Shown here: in pieces, positions 44,861-55,202 of the stretch
How the letters are laid out: the number at the start of each line of letters is the position of its first letter
Numbering within the stretch: the first letter of the stretch is position 1
Source: Pseudoalteromonas lipolytica
GTDB lineage: Bacteria; Pseudomonadota; Gammaproteobacteria; Enterobacterales; Alteromonadaceae
Direction of reading: 5' to 3'
DNA length: 64,000 nucleotides
Assembly (NCBI RefSeq): GCF_001306915.1
Contig: NZ_LJTC01000015.1
Span: forward strand, 37,571-101,570
Notes under the pieces: generated by a model
Told to the model about the DNA's origin: nothing
Databases searched by the model: none
The model's input: the letters and a program-made list of their open reading frames with translations, nothing else
Position numbers and translations under genes: made by a program

Positions 44861-45277
44861 TTACGCTTTATTGTTAAACAGCATACCAGAGTGATTACTA
44901 GACGTAGGAGCAAACAAAGAGTTTATCATCGTAGAAACATTACTTTTTACGGCAAGCTGGACTGCATTTATTTCTTCATCAAGTTGTTTATTAAGCTCTA
45001 GTAACTCACTTTCTCGTTGTTCTGGAGCTAGGTCTTCGTTACTTTTTAAACTATTAATCTTATTTTGTAACTCCTTTATTTTTACTACTATCTCTTGTTG
45101 TGTTTGTGATGTCTTTGGTTGAGCCTCAACTTCCGGTTCAGAATCAACGCCCGCTTCTTGTTGTTTAGAGCCTTGAAGGTTTGTTGCTCTTTCACTTGCT
45201 GGGTTTAGCTCATTTTTATTTTGCTGATCTAATAATGGCTCTTTTAGGAATGAAGATGTGTACGAAGTTAGCTGCAT
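44861..45277 (-). CDS. Hypothetical coiled-coil protein
   Basis: 138-aa soluble protein. Residues 1-60 are Gln/Asn/Glu-rich and look disordered; about 60-110 form a coiled coil (IVVKIKELQNKINSLKSNEDLAPEQRESELLELNKQLDEEI written here in part by description only: leucine heptads between 65 and 105). The C-terminus is Ser/Asn-rich. AGGAAAG precedes the ATG. No family recognised. Confidence 0.6.
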   Translation of the reverse strand: MQLTSYTSSFLKEPLLDQQNKNELNPASERATNLQGSKQQEAGVDSEPEVEAQPKTSQTQQEIVVKIKELQNKINSLKSNEDLAPEQRESELLELNKQLDEEINAVQLAVKSNVSTMINSLFAPTSSNHSGMLFNNKA

Positions 45278-45575
45278 AGCTTTCCTATCGTTAATTTTTT
45301 GGCGTTTAGCTATAAACTTTTTAAAATCAAACTAGATGCACGATCCGTACCCATTTGGAACCCAAAAGCCATTATACGGCTAAATATGTCAAATCCTCTA
45401 AAGTTAGCGTTATTAAACTTTAATTTTGAATCCTCACTTCAAATAAACCAACACTAAAGAACTACTTTTTAACTTTTAAACAACCTTTTTTGATCTTTTT
45501 TTAAACACCGCCCGTACGCCTTATTGAAGTGGACACGTCGTAACGTCCGAACATACAAAGATATAAGGAACAACG

Positions 45576-47849
45576 ATGAAATACATACTCCTGGCTAGCA
45601 GCTTACTTTTTCTCACCGCGTGTAGCGATGATGATGACGATAATACCGAAGTTGTTACCCCACCCCCAGTTCAAGAATTCACTCCAAGTAAAACCTATTC
45701 TGTAACTTTAAGTGGCAAACAAGAAGTGCCAATGAATGACTCAATGCAAACAGCGTCTGCAACGGTAGAGCTTGACGAAAGTTTAATGCAATTTCGTGCA
45801 ACACTTGATGCAAGCTCAGTCGAAGGTTTTAGCGCAGCACACATACACGACGGCGATTTAGGCGCTAATGGTGATGTTGCTTTTGCATTTGAAGCCACTA
45901 CCGATGGTATGTATGAAGTCGCAATTACCGACCTTGATGAAAGCCTAATTGCTGATTTAATGGATGGCGATTGGTATATAAACCTTCATACCGAACAGTA
46001 TGCAAACGGTGAACTTCGTGCGCAAATTGTGCCAGATACAACGAGTATCATCACGTTTGTTTTAAATGGCGATCAGCAAGTGCCTATGAACGACAGTGAC
46101 GCAATGGGTTATGGCTATGCATCTTATGATAGCGCCACGACAGAATTTCGGCTTCGCGCGGTGACTATGGGTGTTGATGACGCAACAGCAGCTCATATCC
46201 ACACGGGTAAATTAGGCTCAAATGGTGACGTATTCGTAACTTTAGAGCAAGACGACGAAGTCATGACTGACTGGGTTGTACCAGAAGATACCATGATTGA
46301 CAGCGACACTCTGGCAGTACTTTTAGACGGCGGTCACTATGTTAATGTTCATACGCCTGAATTTGCCGGTGGCGAAATTCGCGGCCAAATCTTAACAGAC
46401 AACTATGCAGTTGCGACCTTTGACTTAAGTGGTAATCAAGAAGTGCCTATGGTCAACACCATGGCTGATGGTGATGGTTATGCCCTTGTTGATACAACAG
46501 ACTACAGCGTAGAGCTTACTGTTGTAACATCAGGCTTAGACGATGCAAGTGCTGCGCATATTCATACAGGTCGTATCGGGACTAATGGCGATGTATTAGT
46601 GGCTCTTGAACAATCAATGGACGACAGTAACGTCTGGATGACACCAAGCAACACACAAATCAACGCGGATATTTTTGCAGTGCTGGCTTCTGGCGGTCAC
46701 TATGTCAATGTTCATACACCTGCTAATGCTGGCGGCGAGCTTCGTGGGCAAATCCTAACCAGTAACTATGGTTTTACGAGCTTTAAACTAAGCGGTGAGC
46801 AAGAAGTTCCTGCTGTCGAATCTGATGCAAGTGGTGAAGGTTATGCATTAATTAACATGGATAACTATGGCTTAGAGCTATTAGTAAACACAATGGGTGT
46901 TGATGATGCGACAGGTGTACACATTCATACTGGCCGAATTGGCACCAATGGCGACGTTCTAGTAGCGCTTGAGCAGTCAACAACTGATGCAGGCATGTGG
47001 ATGACGCCAGCAAATACCATGATCAACGCAGAGATCTTCGAGGTACTTGCATCAGGTGGTCATTACGTTAACGTACATACACCTGCTAACACGGGTGGCG
47101 AAATTAGAGGTCAGATCCTAACAGATAACTATCAACTCGTTACTTTCCCACTTAGTGGTATGCAAGAAGTTCCAGCGGTTGATACGATGGCATCAGGTAG
47201 TGGTTATGCATTAGTTAACATGGATAACTACCATCTAGAATTAAGAGCGTTAACCGAAGGTGTGAGTGACGCCACTGCTGCTCACATTCATACGGGTCGT
47301 ATAGGCACTAATGGCGACGTACTTGCCGCGTTAGAGCAATCAAGCGATAACATGAACCTGTGGCAAACACCTGAAAACACCATGATCAATGCAGATATTT
47401 TTGCAGTACTTGCATCAGGTGGTCATTACGTTAATGTGCATACTCCTGCTAACCCAAGTGGCGAACTTCGCGGTCAAATCCTTACCGACAACTATGTGTT
47501 TGTCACCTTTCCGCTAAGTGGTGAACAAGAAGTACCTGCGGTCACAACGGATGCGTCTGGCGATGGTTATGCGCTAGTGAATACCAATGATTACAGTGTT
47601 GAGTTGCAAGTGCTTACATCAGGTGTAAGCGATGCAACTGCTGCCCATATTCATACCGGTGTAGCAGGTGAAAATGGCCCTGTGTTAGCTCCACTTGTAC
47701 AAGACAGTGATGATATGAATCGCTGGATGAGTAGCACAGGCTTAATGATAGACGCCGATATCTTTTCAGTTTTAGTTTCAGGCGGTCATTATGTAAACAT
47801 TCATACCCCTGCAAACCCAAGCGGTGAGATACGAGGCCAAATTCAATAA
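45576..47849 (+). CDS. Lipoprotein with six CHRD domains
   Basis: 757-aa surface or periplasmic lipoprotein. The lipobox LTAC (Cys about residue 16) is followed by an acidic linker (SDDDDDN). Six tandem CHRD domains of about 115-125 residues then run to the end. Each opens with an L(S/N)G-x-Q-(E/Q)VP motif, continues with AHIH-x-G in the middle, and closes with HYVNVHTP (or close) and GE(I/L)RGQI. Repeats 3-6 are much more alike than 1-2, suggesting recent internal expansion. CHRD domains are found in secreted bacterial proteins of unknown ligand; the conserved histidines could bind metal. It has its own terminator. Confidence 0.88.
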   Translation: MKYILLASSLLFLTACSDDDDDNTEVVTPPPVQEFTPSKTYSVTLSGKQEVPMNDSMQTASATVELDESLMQFRATLDASSVEGFSAAHIHDGDLGANGDVAFAFEATTDGMYEVAITDLDESLIADLMDGDWYINLHTEQYANGELRAQIVPDTTSIITFVLNGDQQVPMNDSDAMGYGYASYDSATTEFRLRAVTMGVDDATAAHIHTGKLGSNGDVFVTLEQDDEVMTDWVVPEDTMIDSDTLAVLLDGGHYVNVHTPEFAGGEIRGQILTDNYAVATFDLSGNQEVPMVNTMADGDGYALVDTTDYSVELTVVTSGLDDASAAHIHTGRIGTNGDVLVALEQSMDDSNVWMTPSNTQINADIFAVLASGGHYVNVHTPANAGGELRGQILTSNYGFTSFKLSGEQEVPAVESDASGEGYALINMDNYGLELLVNTMGVDDATGVHIHTGRIGTNGDVLVALEQSTTDAGMWMTPANTMINAEIFEVLASGGHYVNVHTPANTGGEIRGQILTDNYQLVTFPLSGMQEVPAVDTMASGSGYALVNMDNYHLELRALTEGVSDATAAHIHTGRIGTNGDVLAALEQSSDNMNLWQTPENTMINADIFAVLASGGHYVNVHTPANPSGELRGQILTDNYVFVTFPLSGEQEVPAVTTDASGDGYALVNTNDYSVELQVLTSGVSDATAAHIHTGVAGENGPVLAPLVQDSDDMNRWMSSTGLMIDADIFSVLVSGGHYVNIHTPANPSGEIRGQIQ

Positions 47850-47860
47850 ATATTAAATAC

Positions 47861-47890
47861 AGAGGCCAACATACTTGGCCTCTTTTACTT
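47861..47890 (+). terminator. Rho-independent terminator of the CHRD lipoprotein gene
   Basis: AGAGGCCAA / TTGGCCTCT stem with a 5-nt loop and a T-rich tail, starting 11 bp after the stop. Confidence 0.85.
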
Positions 47891-47901
47891 ACCTTTCAAG
47901 C

Positions 47902-48435
47902 TCAATTAATTTCACAATAACATCCCTCGGCGTCTGAATTAATAAACTGGCTATTAAAACCCGCTCGTAAGTTTGCAATTACTAACTCAACAAAGCCATT
48001 CTGACTTGAACACGCGAGTCCTTTTGATAATGGCCCTGCATACACAAGCTGTTGATTTTCAGAAACAAGTACTGCGGCAGGTTGAGCGGGTAATATTGCA
48101 GCAACCGCAGATGTTGGTTTAAGTTTTATTACTTCAATACCGTGCTCTGCTGCATAGCTGCTAAGGCTTGTTATGTGCGGTTGTGAGCGCTCTGAGCATA
48201 CACAGGTATTTTCATCAATAATGTACAAGGTATCTGTATGGGTGATGCCAAGTCCCATACTTTGTTGAAATGTAGTCAGCCAGTTAGCTGTTGCCAGCTT
48301 TTTATCTGGATCAAAGGTGCTTGCTTGTTGAGAATAAGCAAATACCAAGGCTAATGCCACAGAGGCAACCCAAAGTAGAGTTGCCATTATCAGCCATTTG
48401 CTATTTGAATTTAGCAATACCTTGCTCCAGTACAT
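47902..48435 (-). CDS. Membrane-anchored thioredoxin-fold-like protein (DUF6436-like)
   Basis: 177-aa protein with one N-terminal membrane helix (about 15-36) and a periplasmic domain. That domain contains LYIIDENTCVCSERSQP, PAAVLVSENQQLVYAGPLSKG and a cysteine-rich end (GCYCEIN), which resembles thioredoxin-like DUF6436 proteins. ATG at 48435 overlaps the chemotaxis gene by 35 bp but gives a normal positive-inside leader; ATG at 48387 would leave a bare hydrophobic start. It is co-transcribed with the receptor gene. Confidence 0.6.
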   Translation of the reverse strand: MYWSKVLLNSNSKWLIMATLLWVASVALALVFAYSQQASTFDPDKKLATANWLTTFQQSMGLGITHTDTLYIIDENTCVCSERSQPHITSLSSYAAEHGIEVIKLKPTSAVAAILPAQPAAVLVSENQQLVYAGPLSKGLACSSQNGFVELVIANLRAGFNSQFINSDAEGCYCEIN

Positions 48436-49867
48436 CGATACTTACATCAATTAACTGTACGCGATCGGTGAGTTTTTCAATCATCAGATTATCGTTGGCT
48501 TGGTTAGCAATTAAGGCTTGTGAGTTCTCGGCAATAGCACGCGTATTACCCGCTTGATTTTGCACTACATGTGCAACCGATTGTGAGCTACTTGCAGCAA
48601 CATTCACCTGCTCTGTCATCTCGGTAATTTGCAGTTTCATCTGCGAACTAATGGCCGATAACTGCTCTATAAGCGCAACACTACCCTGCATCGACTTAGT
48701 TGATGATGCGCTGTTTTGCATCAAGCTTTCAAGCGTATTGGTTATTTTATCTGTGGTGTTTTTGCTGCGTGTTGCTAAGTTTCTCACTTCATCAGCCACC
48801 ACTGCAAAGCCGCGACCTTGTTCTCCAGCACGCGCAGCTTCAATTGCAGCGTTTAGTGCAAGTAAGTTTGTTTGCTCAGCAATTGACGAAATCTCATTGA
48901 GTAATTCTGAGATATGCGAACATGCACTCACCAGTTGGCTAATATTTTGGTCAGCCTCTTGAAGGTTATTAGCAAGCTCCGCCGTTTTGCTGTCGGTATT
49001 CGCCACTTCATTGAGTGCCTCTGTGGCACTTAAATGGAGCTGCTCAAACTGTGTTTGTAGTTCATTACTTTCTTGTTCAACATGGGCAAAGCCTTCGGCG
49101 ACTCGCTCGCCTGACTGCGCGATATCTGCAGATAACTGCTCACGATGAAGTGCTTGCTCATGTAATTCGTCGTGTACTTCAAGTAATTGTTTAGACTGAT
49201 TTTTTAAAACACTACTTTGGCTTTGAACATCACCTATCACACTCGATACAAAACCCAGTAAACGGTTAAAACCCGCTACGGCTTCACTGTGGGAGTCGTC
49301 TGCTCTTAAACTAATATTAATGCTGTTTTCGTCAGCCATTATCTGCTCAGTCGTTGTGCTTAACGATAAGCCAGAACTGCGTTCGCGGTGAAGGGTTTTA
49401 GCAATGTAACCCGCTACAATTGCTTCAACAATGGCATACACGGCATGAATAAGTACCGTGCTAAAATATAATCTGTCTGGGTCAAAAACGTATAAGCCTA
49501 CTTCGTTAATCTGTAAAAAGTAAAAGCTCAAATGGTGAACGGCCACAAAAGCAAGTGCAGTTATAAACACGCGCCATTCAACAAACATGATCAATACGGC
49601 CATTAAAATGAAAATTTCAAAATGTACTTCAATAAGGCCGTAGCTTTGTTGGATGTGTAAAAACGAAAACATCATGCAACCGGCAGCTACAACATGAGCC
49701 GTTAATTTGCTCGTTGGGTATTGATGAAGCATCCAAAGTGGTAAAGACAGCAATAATAAACCAGTTACTACACCCGTTATCAAGGTCGAATAGATAAAGC
49801 CTAAAACCAAAGACTCAACAAACAATAAAAGGAACAAATAAGTAAAAAGGCGGCGCACACTCGTCAT
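48401..49867 (-). CDS. Methyl-accepting chemotaxis protein with polytopic membrane sensor
   Basis: 488-aa receptor. The N-terminal third (about 10-165) has around six membrane helices instead of a periplasmic ligand domain. It is followed by a HAMP-like linker and a long coiled coil. The signalling tip SIAEQTNLLALNAAIEAARAGEQGRGFAVVADEVRNLA written in part, near residues 340-378, is the CheA/CheW contact site. The membrane-embedded sensor suggests it senses redox, membrane state or light-like stimuli rather than a soluble attractant. Confidence 0.87.
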   Translation of the reverse strand: MTSVRRLFTYLFLLLFVESLVLGFIYSTLITGVVTGLLLLSLPLWMLHQYPTSKLTAHVVAAGCMMFSFLHIQQSYGLIEVHFEIFILMAVLIMFVEWRVFITALAFVAVHHLSFYFLQINEVGLYVFDPDRLYFSTVLIHAVYAIVEAIVAGYIAKTLHRERSSGLSLSTTTEQIMADENSINISLRADDSHSEAVAGFNRLLGFVSSVIGDVQSQSSVLKNQSKQLLEVHDELHEQALHREQLSADIAQSGERVAEGFAHVEQESNELQTQFEQLHLSATEALNEVANTDSKTAELANNLQEADQNISQLVSACSHISELLNEISSIAEQTNLLALNAAIEAARAGEQGRGFAVVADEVRNLATRSKNTTDKITNTLESLMQNSASSTKSMQGSVALIEQLSAISSQMKLQITEMTEQVNVAASSSQSVAHVVQNQAGNTRAIAENSQALIANQANDNLMIEKLTDRVQLIDVSIDVLEQGIAKFK

Positions 49868-49943
49868 AGATAAAGCCTTAATGATTAAATACTTTACAAA
49901 AATACAATTAATCGAGCCAATACGGTTCGAACCGCATCGTGGT

Positions 49944-50498
49944 TCACTTTATTAATTGCAATAATGCTCTAAATTGATCGGTCCCTGCTTTTTCTAGCCA
50001 TTGAAATATCACACTTTCTGTACAGGTAATAATAGCACCTGCTGCCAATAGCTGCTTAATTGCTAACTCTTTGTGTTTTTCGTTGCGTGATGCAATGGCA
50101 TCTTCAACCACAAACACCTGATAGCCATTAGCAATTAAGTCTAAACAGGTTTGCAGTACACACACATGCGACTCTGTACCCGTCACCACTATTTGCTTAC
50201 GATTGAAGCCAGCTAATTGTTGGTTAAATTGCGCTTCTTGGCATGCGCTAAAATGTATTTTGTGATAGCAATTATTACCATTTATGAAGGGTAAAAGCTG
50301 TTCACTACTTTTACCTAACTTGGTTGGGTTTTGTTCAGTAAATAAATAGGGAATGTCTAAAGCTTTAGCTGCATTTATCAACTTTTCGGTGTAATTAACA
50401 GCTTGGCCAAAGTCGCTTATGACAGGCTCAAGCCCTGCTTGAAGGTCAATAATTAATAACAAGGCATGATTCTTTTGACTTATAAATGAATGACGCAT
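49944..50498 (-). CDS. Isochorismatase-family cysteine hydrolase
   Basis: 184-aa hydrolase with the family triad: Asp in LLIIDLQAGL (about residue 18), a Lys in the central strand region (KIHFSA, about 78-83), and the nucleophile Cys in TGTESHVCVLQT (about residue 112). YcaC-like members act on small amides of uncertain identity; no siderophore genes are near, so true isochorismatase activity is unlikely. Confidence 0.82.
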   Translation of the reverse strand: MRHSFISQKNHALLLIIDLQAGLEPVISDFGQAVNYTEKLINAAKALDIPYLFTEQNPTKLGKSSEQLLPFINGNNCYHKIHFSACQEAQFNQQLAGFNRKQIVVTGTESHVCVLQTCLDLIANGYQVFVVEDAIASRNEKHKELAIKQLLAAGAIITCTESVIFQWLEKAGTDQFRALLQLIK

Positions 50499-50666
50499 AA
50501 CTTTCCCTTAGGTTGCCTATGGGCTATTTATAGCACAGCTAACACTATGTTGTACCTTAATTAAACATTTACTAATTTATCTTTTCAGCTGACTCAATAA
50601 CATTCATAATTGTGCTATATTTTGTTAAAAATTATATGCAAATAATAATTTAGGGTTAATCAGTCG

Positions 50667-53600
50667 GTGCCTAAACTTTTTCTTTTGATATTCAATTTGC
50701 TGTTCTTCACGCTCACCTTTTCAGTGAATGCACAAAACTATGCTTTGCAAATGCAGCGGATCTCTACAGATGAAGGGTTAACCCAAGGTAGTGTTACTAA
50801 AATCGTGCAAGATGATTTAGGCTTTATTTGGGTTGGCACTTATCAAGGCTTAAATAGATATGACGGCTATCAAGTAGCCGCTTTTGCTGGCGAATATATG
50901 CTTGATCAACGACAGATCACTTTTATGACTAAAACCAGTGATGGCAAGATTTTTGTGAGTACTGAGTTTTCAGGTGCTTACTTCATAAACCCAAAAACAC
51001 TCAGTGTCGAAAAAGTCTATTCAGGAAAACTAACCCCTGAAGATGTTTATTTTTCCCCTATTCTTGCACTCGAAGAAGATGACAGTCATTTCTTTTTCGC
51101 AATCAATCAGCACCTTTATTCTTACCATAAGCAAACCAAAAAGTTTTTGCATGAGTTTTCAATCGATAAGCAAGATGACTTTATTCGTGCTTTAGCTCTG
51201 CATGATAATTTTTTATACATTGGAACAACCGCAGGACTTTTTTCAAAAAACTTAGTGGATGATCATGTTTCTCGTATTGAGCTTGCTGATGAAAATAAAT
51301 TAAATAACGATAATAAAAACGCAAAATTTTTGCATCTGGATCCTCAATTAGGTCTGTTAGTTGGTACAGTCGAAGGAATGTACAACATTCCATTTAATGC
51401 AGATAAACTTCTCGCAGTAGATAAAACCAAACTATTGGTTCCTGAATTAAATATTTGGGATTTCGCATCTAGTAAATTTGGTGAGTATATTGTCACTGAA
51501 AAAGGCTTATTCGAATTTAATAGGGAAACTCTATCCGCCGAATTTATTTTGAGCTATGAGCAAAGTAAATTTTTAATGACCGACAATACAATTGTCGACG
51601 TGATGATTGATAAAACAGGATTGCTATGGCTTGCATCTCGTTCGCAGGGAGTTTTTACATGGTCCACCTTAGCAAGGCGTTTTAAGCATATCGAATCAAC
51701 GTCTACTTCTGGTAATGTCAACAATAGTGTTTGGGCGGTATTGCAAGACAGCGAAAACATTATTTGGATCGGCACCGAAAATGGCATGCTGAAGTATAAC
51801 CAATTAACAAACTCCATCAGCCCTTACCTAGTTAATGATGATATAAAAGCCTTTCATGGAGAACATGCTGTATATGGCATTGCACAGGCAGAAATAGAAC
51901 CATCTGAACGCTTTCTGTGGCTTATGAAGTACAGAGGCTTAGCGCTCTTTGATAAGATCAGCGGTGATTTAGTGCCTTTAAAAGGCAGTAAAGAAGTGAT
52001 TAATATATTAGAAAATGAGCCAAGTTGGGGCTTTCATACTTTAGGTTCAGATCAATTTGCATTTATTACTCAAGAAAACTTTTATCGCTACAATGGTAAA
52101 ACAGGTGAATTACGAACTATTAAGGGACTAAAAGAACAAGTCGATATTATCAATGCGCACTCTTTTTTAAAGCCACTCTCGAGTCACCCTAACGACTATT
52201 TGTTAAGTATGTCTGGCCATTTGTATCGTTATAATGAGCAAACTGAAAAATTGACACTTGTTTATCAAGTCGAAAACTTCAATCCACTCACATTTTCTGT
52301 GATTGATGATTGGGTTATTGACCACAATGATACACTTTGGCTGGCTTCATCTAACGAAGGGTTAATTGCTGTTGACTCTCACTCCTACGCTATTAAACAT
52401 CGCTTAGGCACTCAATCTGGTCTCAATGCAAAATCAGTGTATGGCTTACAAATCGACCGCTTTGGTTTTTTATGGGCTAGTTCGCAAAATGGCCTGTATA
52501 GAATTGATTTAAGTTCAAGAAGTATCAATTCGTATTTTATCCGTGATGGCCTTTCAGCTAATGAGTTTAATGTTGATGCCGATGCAACGCTAGACAATGG
52601 CCAAATTGGCTTTGGTTCGACAAGGGGCTTATTGTTAATCGCACCTGAAGACTTTTTAACTTCACCAACAGAATTAGATGCGATAAATACTGAAATTACT
52701 CATGTTTCTTTGCTCTCTCGCGAGCTGAACTATCATCCATACAAATATATCAATAACCCTCTTCAAATGACTGCTGAAGACATCGGTCTTGAGGTTAGCT
52801 TTTCTAACTTTGATACTATCAATAAGGATAAAACAACTTATAAAGTAACTTTAGAGGGACCAACGTCATTAAATTACGACAAATTAACCACTAACAAAGT
52901 ATTTTTTACCAAGCTACCTCCCGGACAATATATCTTGTCTGTTGCTTCTAACTCCGAGAGCTCCAAAGTCAGTTCAGCAACAAGACAACTACAGTTTAAT
53001 ATTGCCTATGCACCTTGGTCTTCACCAGTTGCGATAACAGGTTATGTGCTGCTCATTTTTGCCATACTCTTTTTCTTTTTTTGGCAATACAGAGCACGTC
53101 AACAAGTACTGAATAAAGCGCATGCTGATGTTGTTAAATCGCAACAACAAACTGAATTAGCACTGAGCAGTAACAAAAGTGGGGTATGGGAAGCCAATTT
53201 AAGCCAGCAAACGCTTTTAAATAATCGCTTTGTGACAGAGCTGGGTTACCACAAGAGTAACGAGAGTTTAGCCCTCATTGAGTTCCTTGATTTTATTCAT
53301 CCAGCAGACCGTAGTGCCTACTTAAACCATTGGAATGCCTTTGCAAAACAATCAAATCAAGAACAATGGAATATCACCTACCGTTTAAATCATCAAAATG
53401 GTAAGTGGTTATGGTATCAGGACATTGGCCGTGTCGTCGAAGTTGATGAAGCAAATAAGCCAATAAAAGTAACAGGTATCTATACCAACATTACCGAACA
53501 AAGAGCAAATGCACTACAAGCAAGTGTGCTCGGTGAAGCTTTCAGCCAGATAAATGACTGGCTTTTAATTTTAGACAGCCAGTTAAAACCATTTTCAGCA

Positions 53601-55202
53601 AATACAAGCTTCAGTGATACATTTGCTATTACAGGCAATATAACTGATCTAACAATTAAGGACTTTGTTCGCACAATAGGTAGGGCTCAGTTCTTAAGAT
53701 ACATCAATGTGTTAAAAACATTAAAACCAAAACAAAACTGGAAAACAGAAGCTTATATACACACTCAAAAAAATCCATCCCACCCTGTTCATATCAGTGT
53801 TACTGCAGTTGCGAAAGATAATCAAGCGATTAGTCATTATGTGATTGTTATTTCAGATCTTACAGAACAAAAGCGTGCTGAAGATGAGTTACGTTATTTA
53901 GCGAATTACGATCCATTAACGGGCTTACCAAATCGTTCATTAATGCATTCAAAAATCAATAATTGTATAAATCATTCTAAAAAGCACAACAAGTTAGCAG
54001 CCTTGTTATTTATTGATTTAGATAAATTTAAGCCAGTGAATGACTCTTTTGGCCATGCTGTTGGTGACCAATTGCTGTGCAATATTACGCAACGTGTAAG
54101 TTTACTTTTACCTAATAATGCAACGGTTGGTAGACAAAGTGGCGATGAGTTTTTAGTGTTAGTCAAAGATCTTCATTCGCCTCAAACGTTGAGCGAATTA
54201 GTTAAGCAACTTACACAAGAATTAGCAAATAAAGTCATTATTGACGATTTTTCTATCAATATTTCAGCCAGTATTGGGGTTGCACTCTATCCTTTTGATG
54301 CTAAAACAGCTGATGAGTTAATACGCAATTCTGATATTGCCATGATGCATGCCAAACAATCTGGGCGAAACAATTTCAAATACTTTACCGAGCAGATGAA
54401 TAACCAGCTCACTAAAAAGTTATTACTCGAAAATGCGTTAAAAGATGCCTTTAAAGATGATGAGCTTTTTAATAATTATCAGCCAATTGTTAATGCTAAA
54501 ACGAAGCAAATTAATGGTGTTGAATTATTAATGCGCTGGAAGACAGAACAAGGTTTTATTTCACCTGCTGAGTTTATCCCTATTGCAGAAGAAATTGGTT
54601 TAATCGATGTACTTACAGAACAGGCTTTAAATCGAGCTTTAACAGAATTGCAGCCAATTTTAAGATCAAACCCTCGTTTTTACCTTTCTTTAAATGTATC
54701 GCCAACGCACATATTAAAGGCGAACTTAACCGAAAGACTCTTGTTGATCCTGAATAATTTTCGCATTAAGCCTGCGCAATTGCGCTTAGAGATTACTGAA
54801 AACACATTACTAGAAGACAAAGATAAAGCCTCAAAGCAGCTACGAAAGTTAAAAAATGCGGGTTTTAAACTATTACTTGATGACTTTGGTACCGGATATT
54901 CTTCACTGACTTACCTCAGTCAGTTTCCAATTGACGTCATTAAAATAGACCAAAGTTTTGTGCGCAATATTGGGCATGATCGAAGTAACGAATCAATTAT
55001 CAAAACAATCCATGCGTTATCCGCTAATTTAGGCCTTTATTGTATTGCCGAAGGCGTTGAAACTATTGAGCAAATTAAATTTTTACAACACATGGGCTGT
55101 GATGACTTTCAAGGTTACTACTTTGCAAAACCTATGCTTTCTGAAGACCTACTTGCAGAACAAAACTTGCAATCTATTGTTGCTCGTTTAAAAGAGCTTT
55201 AA
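50667..55202 (+). CDS. Two-component-propeller sensor with PAS, GGDEF and EAL domains
   Basis: 1511-aa membrane sensor for cyclic-di-GMP. The signal peptide is residues 1-22. A periplasmic reg_prop beta-propeller spans about 30-690 with repeated WVGTYQGLNRYDG-type blades, followed by a Y_Y_Y-like domain (about 695-780), a membrane helix (787-808) and a PAS region (about 820-950). GGDEF (about 1075-1235) has the signature SGDEF near 1157, and EAL (about 1250-1505) has ELLMRW near 1285 and DDFGTGYSS near 1404. SGDEF is compatible with activity, and the EAL metal ligands appear kept. The start is GTG at 50667. Its 3' end overlaps the convergent kinase gene by 29 bp. Confidence 0.88.
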   Translation: MPKLFLLIFNLLFFTLTFSVNAQNYALQMQRISTDEGLTQGSVTKIVQDDLGFIWVGTYQGLNRYDGYQVAAFAGEYMLDQRQITFMTKTSDGKIFVSTEFSGAYFINPKTLSVEKVYSGKLTPEDVYFSPILALEEDDSHFFFAINQHLYSYHKQTKKFLHEFSIDKQDDFIRALALHDNFLYIGTTAGLFSKNLVDDHVSRIELADENKLNNDNKNAKFLHLDPQLGLLVGTVEGMYNIPFNADKLLAVDKTKLLVPELNIWDFASSKFGEYIVTEKGLFEFNRETLSAEFILSYEQSKFLMTDNTIVDVMIDKTGLLWLASRSQGVFTWSTLARRFKHIESTSTSGNVNNSVWAVLQDSENIIWIGTENGMLKYNQLTNSISPYLVNDDIKAFHGEHAVYGIAQAEIEPSERFLWLMKYRGLALFDKISGDLVPLKGSKEVINILENEPSWGFHTLGSDQFAFITQENFYRYNGKTGELRTIKGLKEQVDIINAHSFLKPLSSHPNDYLLSMSGHLYRYNEQTEKLTLVYQVENFNPLTFSVIDDWVIDHNDTLWLASSNEGLIAVDSHSYAIKHRLGTQSGLNAKSVYGLQIDRFGFLWASSQNGLYRIDLSSRSINSYFIRDGLSANEFNVDADATLDNGQIGFGSTRGLLLIAPEDFLTSPTELDAINTEITHVSLLSRELNYHPYKYINNPLQMTAEDIGLEVSFSNFDTINKDKTTYKVTLEGPTSLNYDKLTTNKVFFTKLPPGQYILSVASNSESSKVSSATRQLQFNIAYAPWSSPVAITGYVLLIFAILFFFFWQYRARQQVLNKAHADVVKSQQQTELALSSNKSGVWEANLSQQTLLNNRFVTELGYHKSNESLALIEFLDFIHPADRSAYLNHWNAFAKQSNQEQWNITYRLNHQNGKWLWYQDIGRVVEVDEANKPIKVTGIYTNITEQRANALQASVLGEAFSQINDWLLILDSQLKPFSANTSFSDTFAITGNITDLTIKDFVRTIGRAQFLRYINVLKTLKPKQNWKTEAYIHTQKNPSHPVHISVTAVAKDNQAISHYVIVISDLTEQKRAEDELRYLANYDPLTGLPNRSLMHSKINNCINHSKKHNKLAALLFIDLDKFKPVNDSFGHAVGDQLLCNITQRVSLLLPNNATVGRQSGDEFLVLVKDLHSPQTLSELVKQLTQELANKVIIDDFSINISASIGVALYPFDAKTADELIRNSDIAMMHAKQSGRNNFKYFTEQMNNQLTKKLLLENALKDAFKDDELFNNYQPIVNAKTKQINGVELLMRWKTEQGFISPAEFIPIAEEIGLIDVLTEQALNRALTELQPILRSNPRFYLSLNVSPTHILKANLTERLLLILNNFRIKPAQLRLEITENTLLEDKDKASKQLRKLKNAGFKLLLDDFGTGYSSLTYLSQFPIDVIKIDQSFVRNIGHDRSNESIIKTIHALSANLGLYCIAEGVETIEQIKFLQHMGCDDFQGYYFAKPMLSEDLLAEQNLQSIVARLKEL

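Noticed and set aside
50667..55202. Degenerate, inactive GGDEF domain because of SGDEF
   Set aside because: The catalytic Asp/Glu are present and SGDEF occurs in active enzymes, so inactivity cannot be claimed from sequence.
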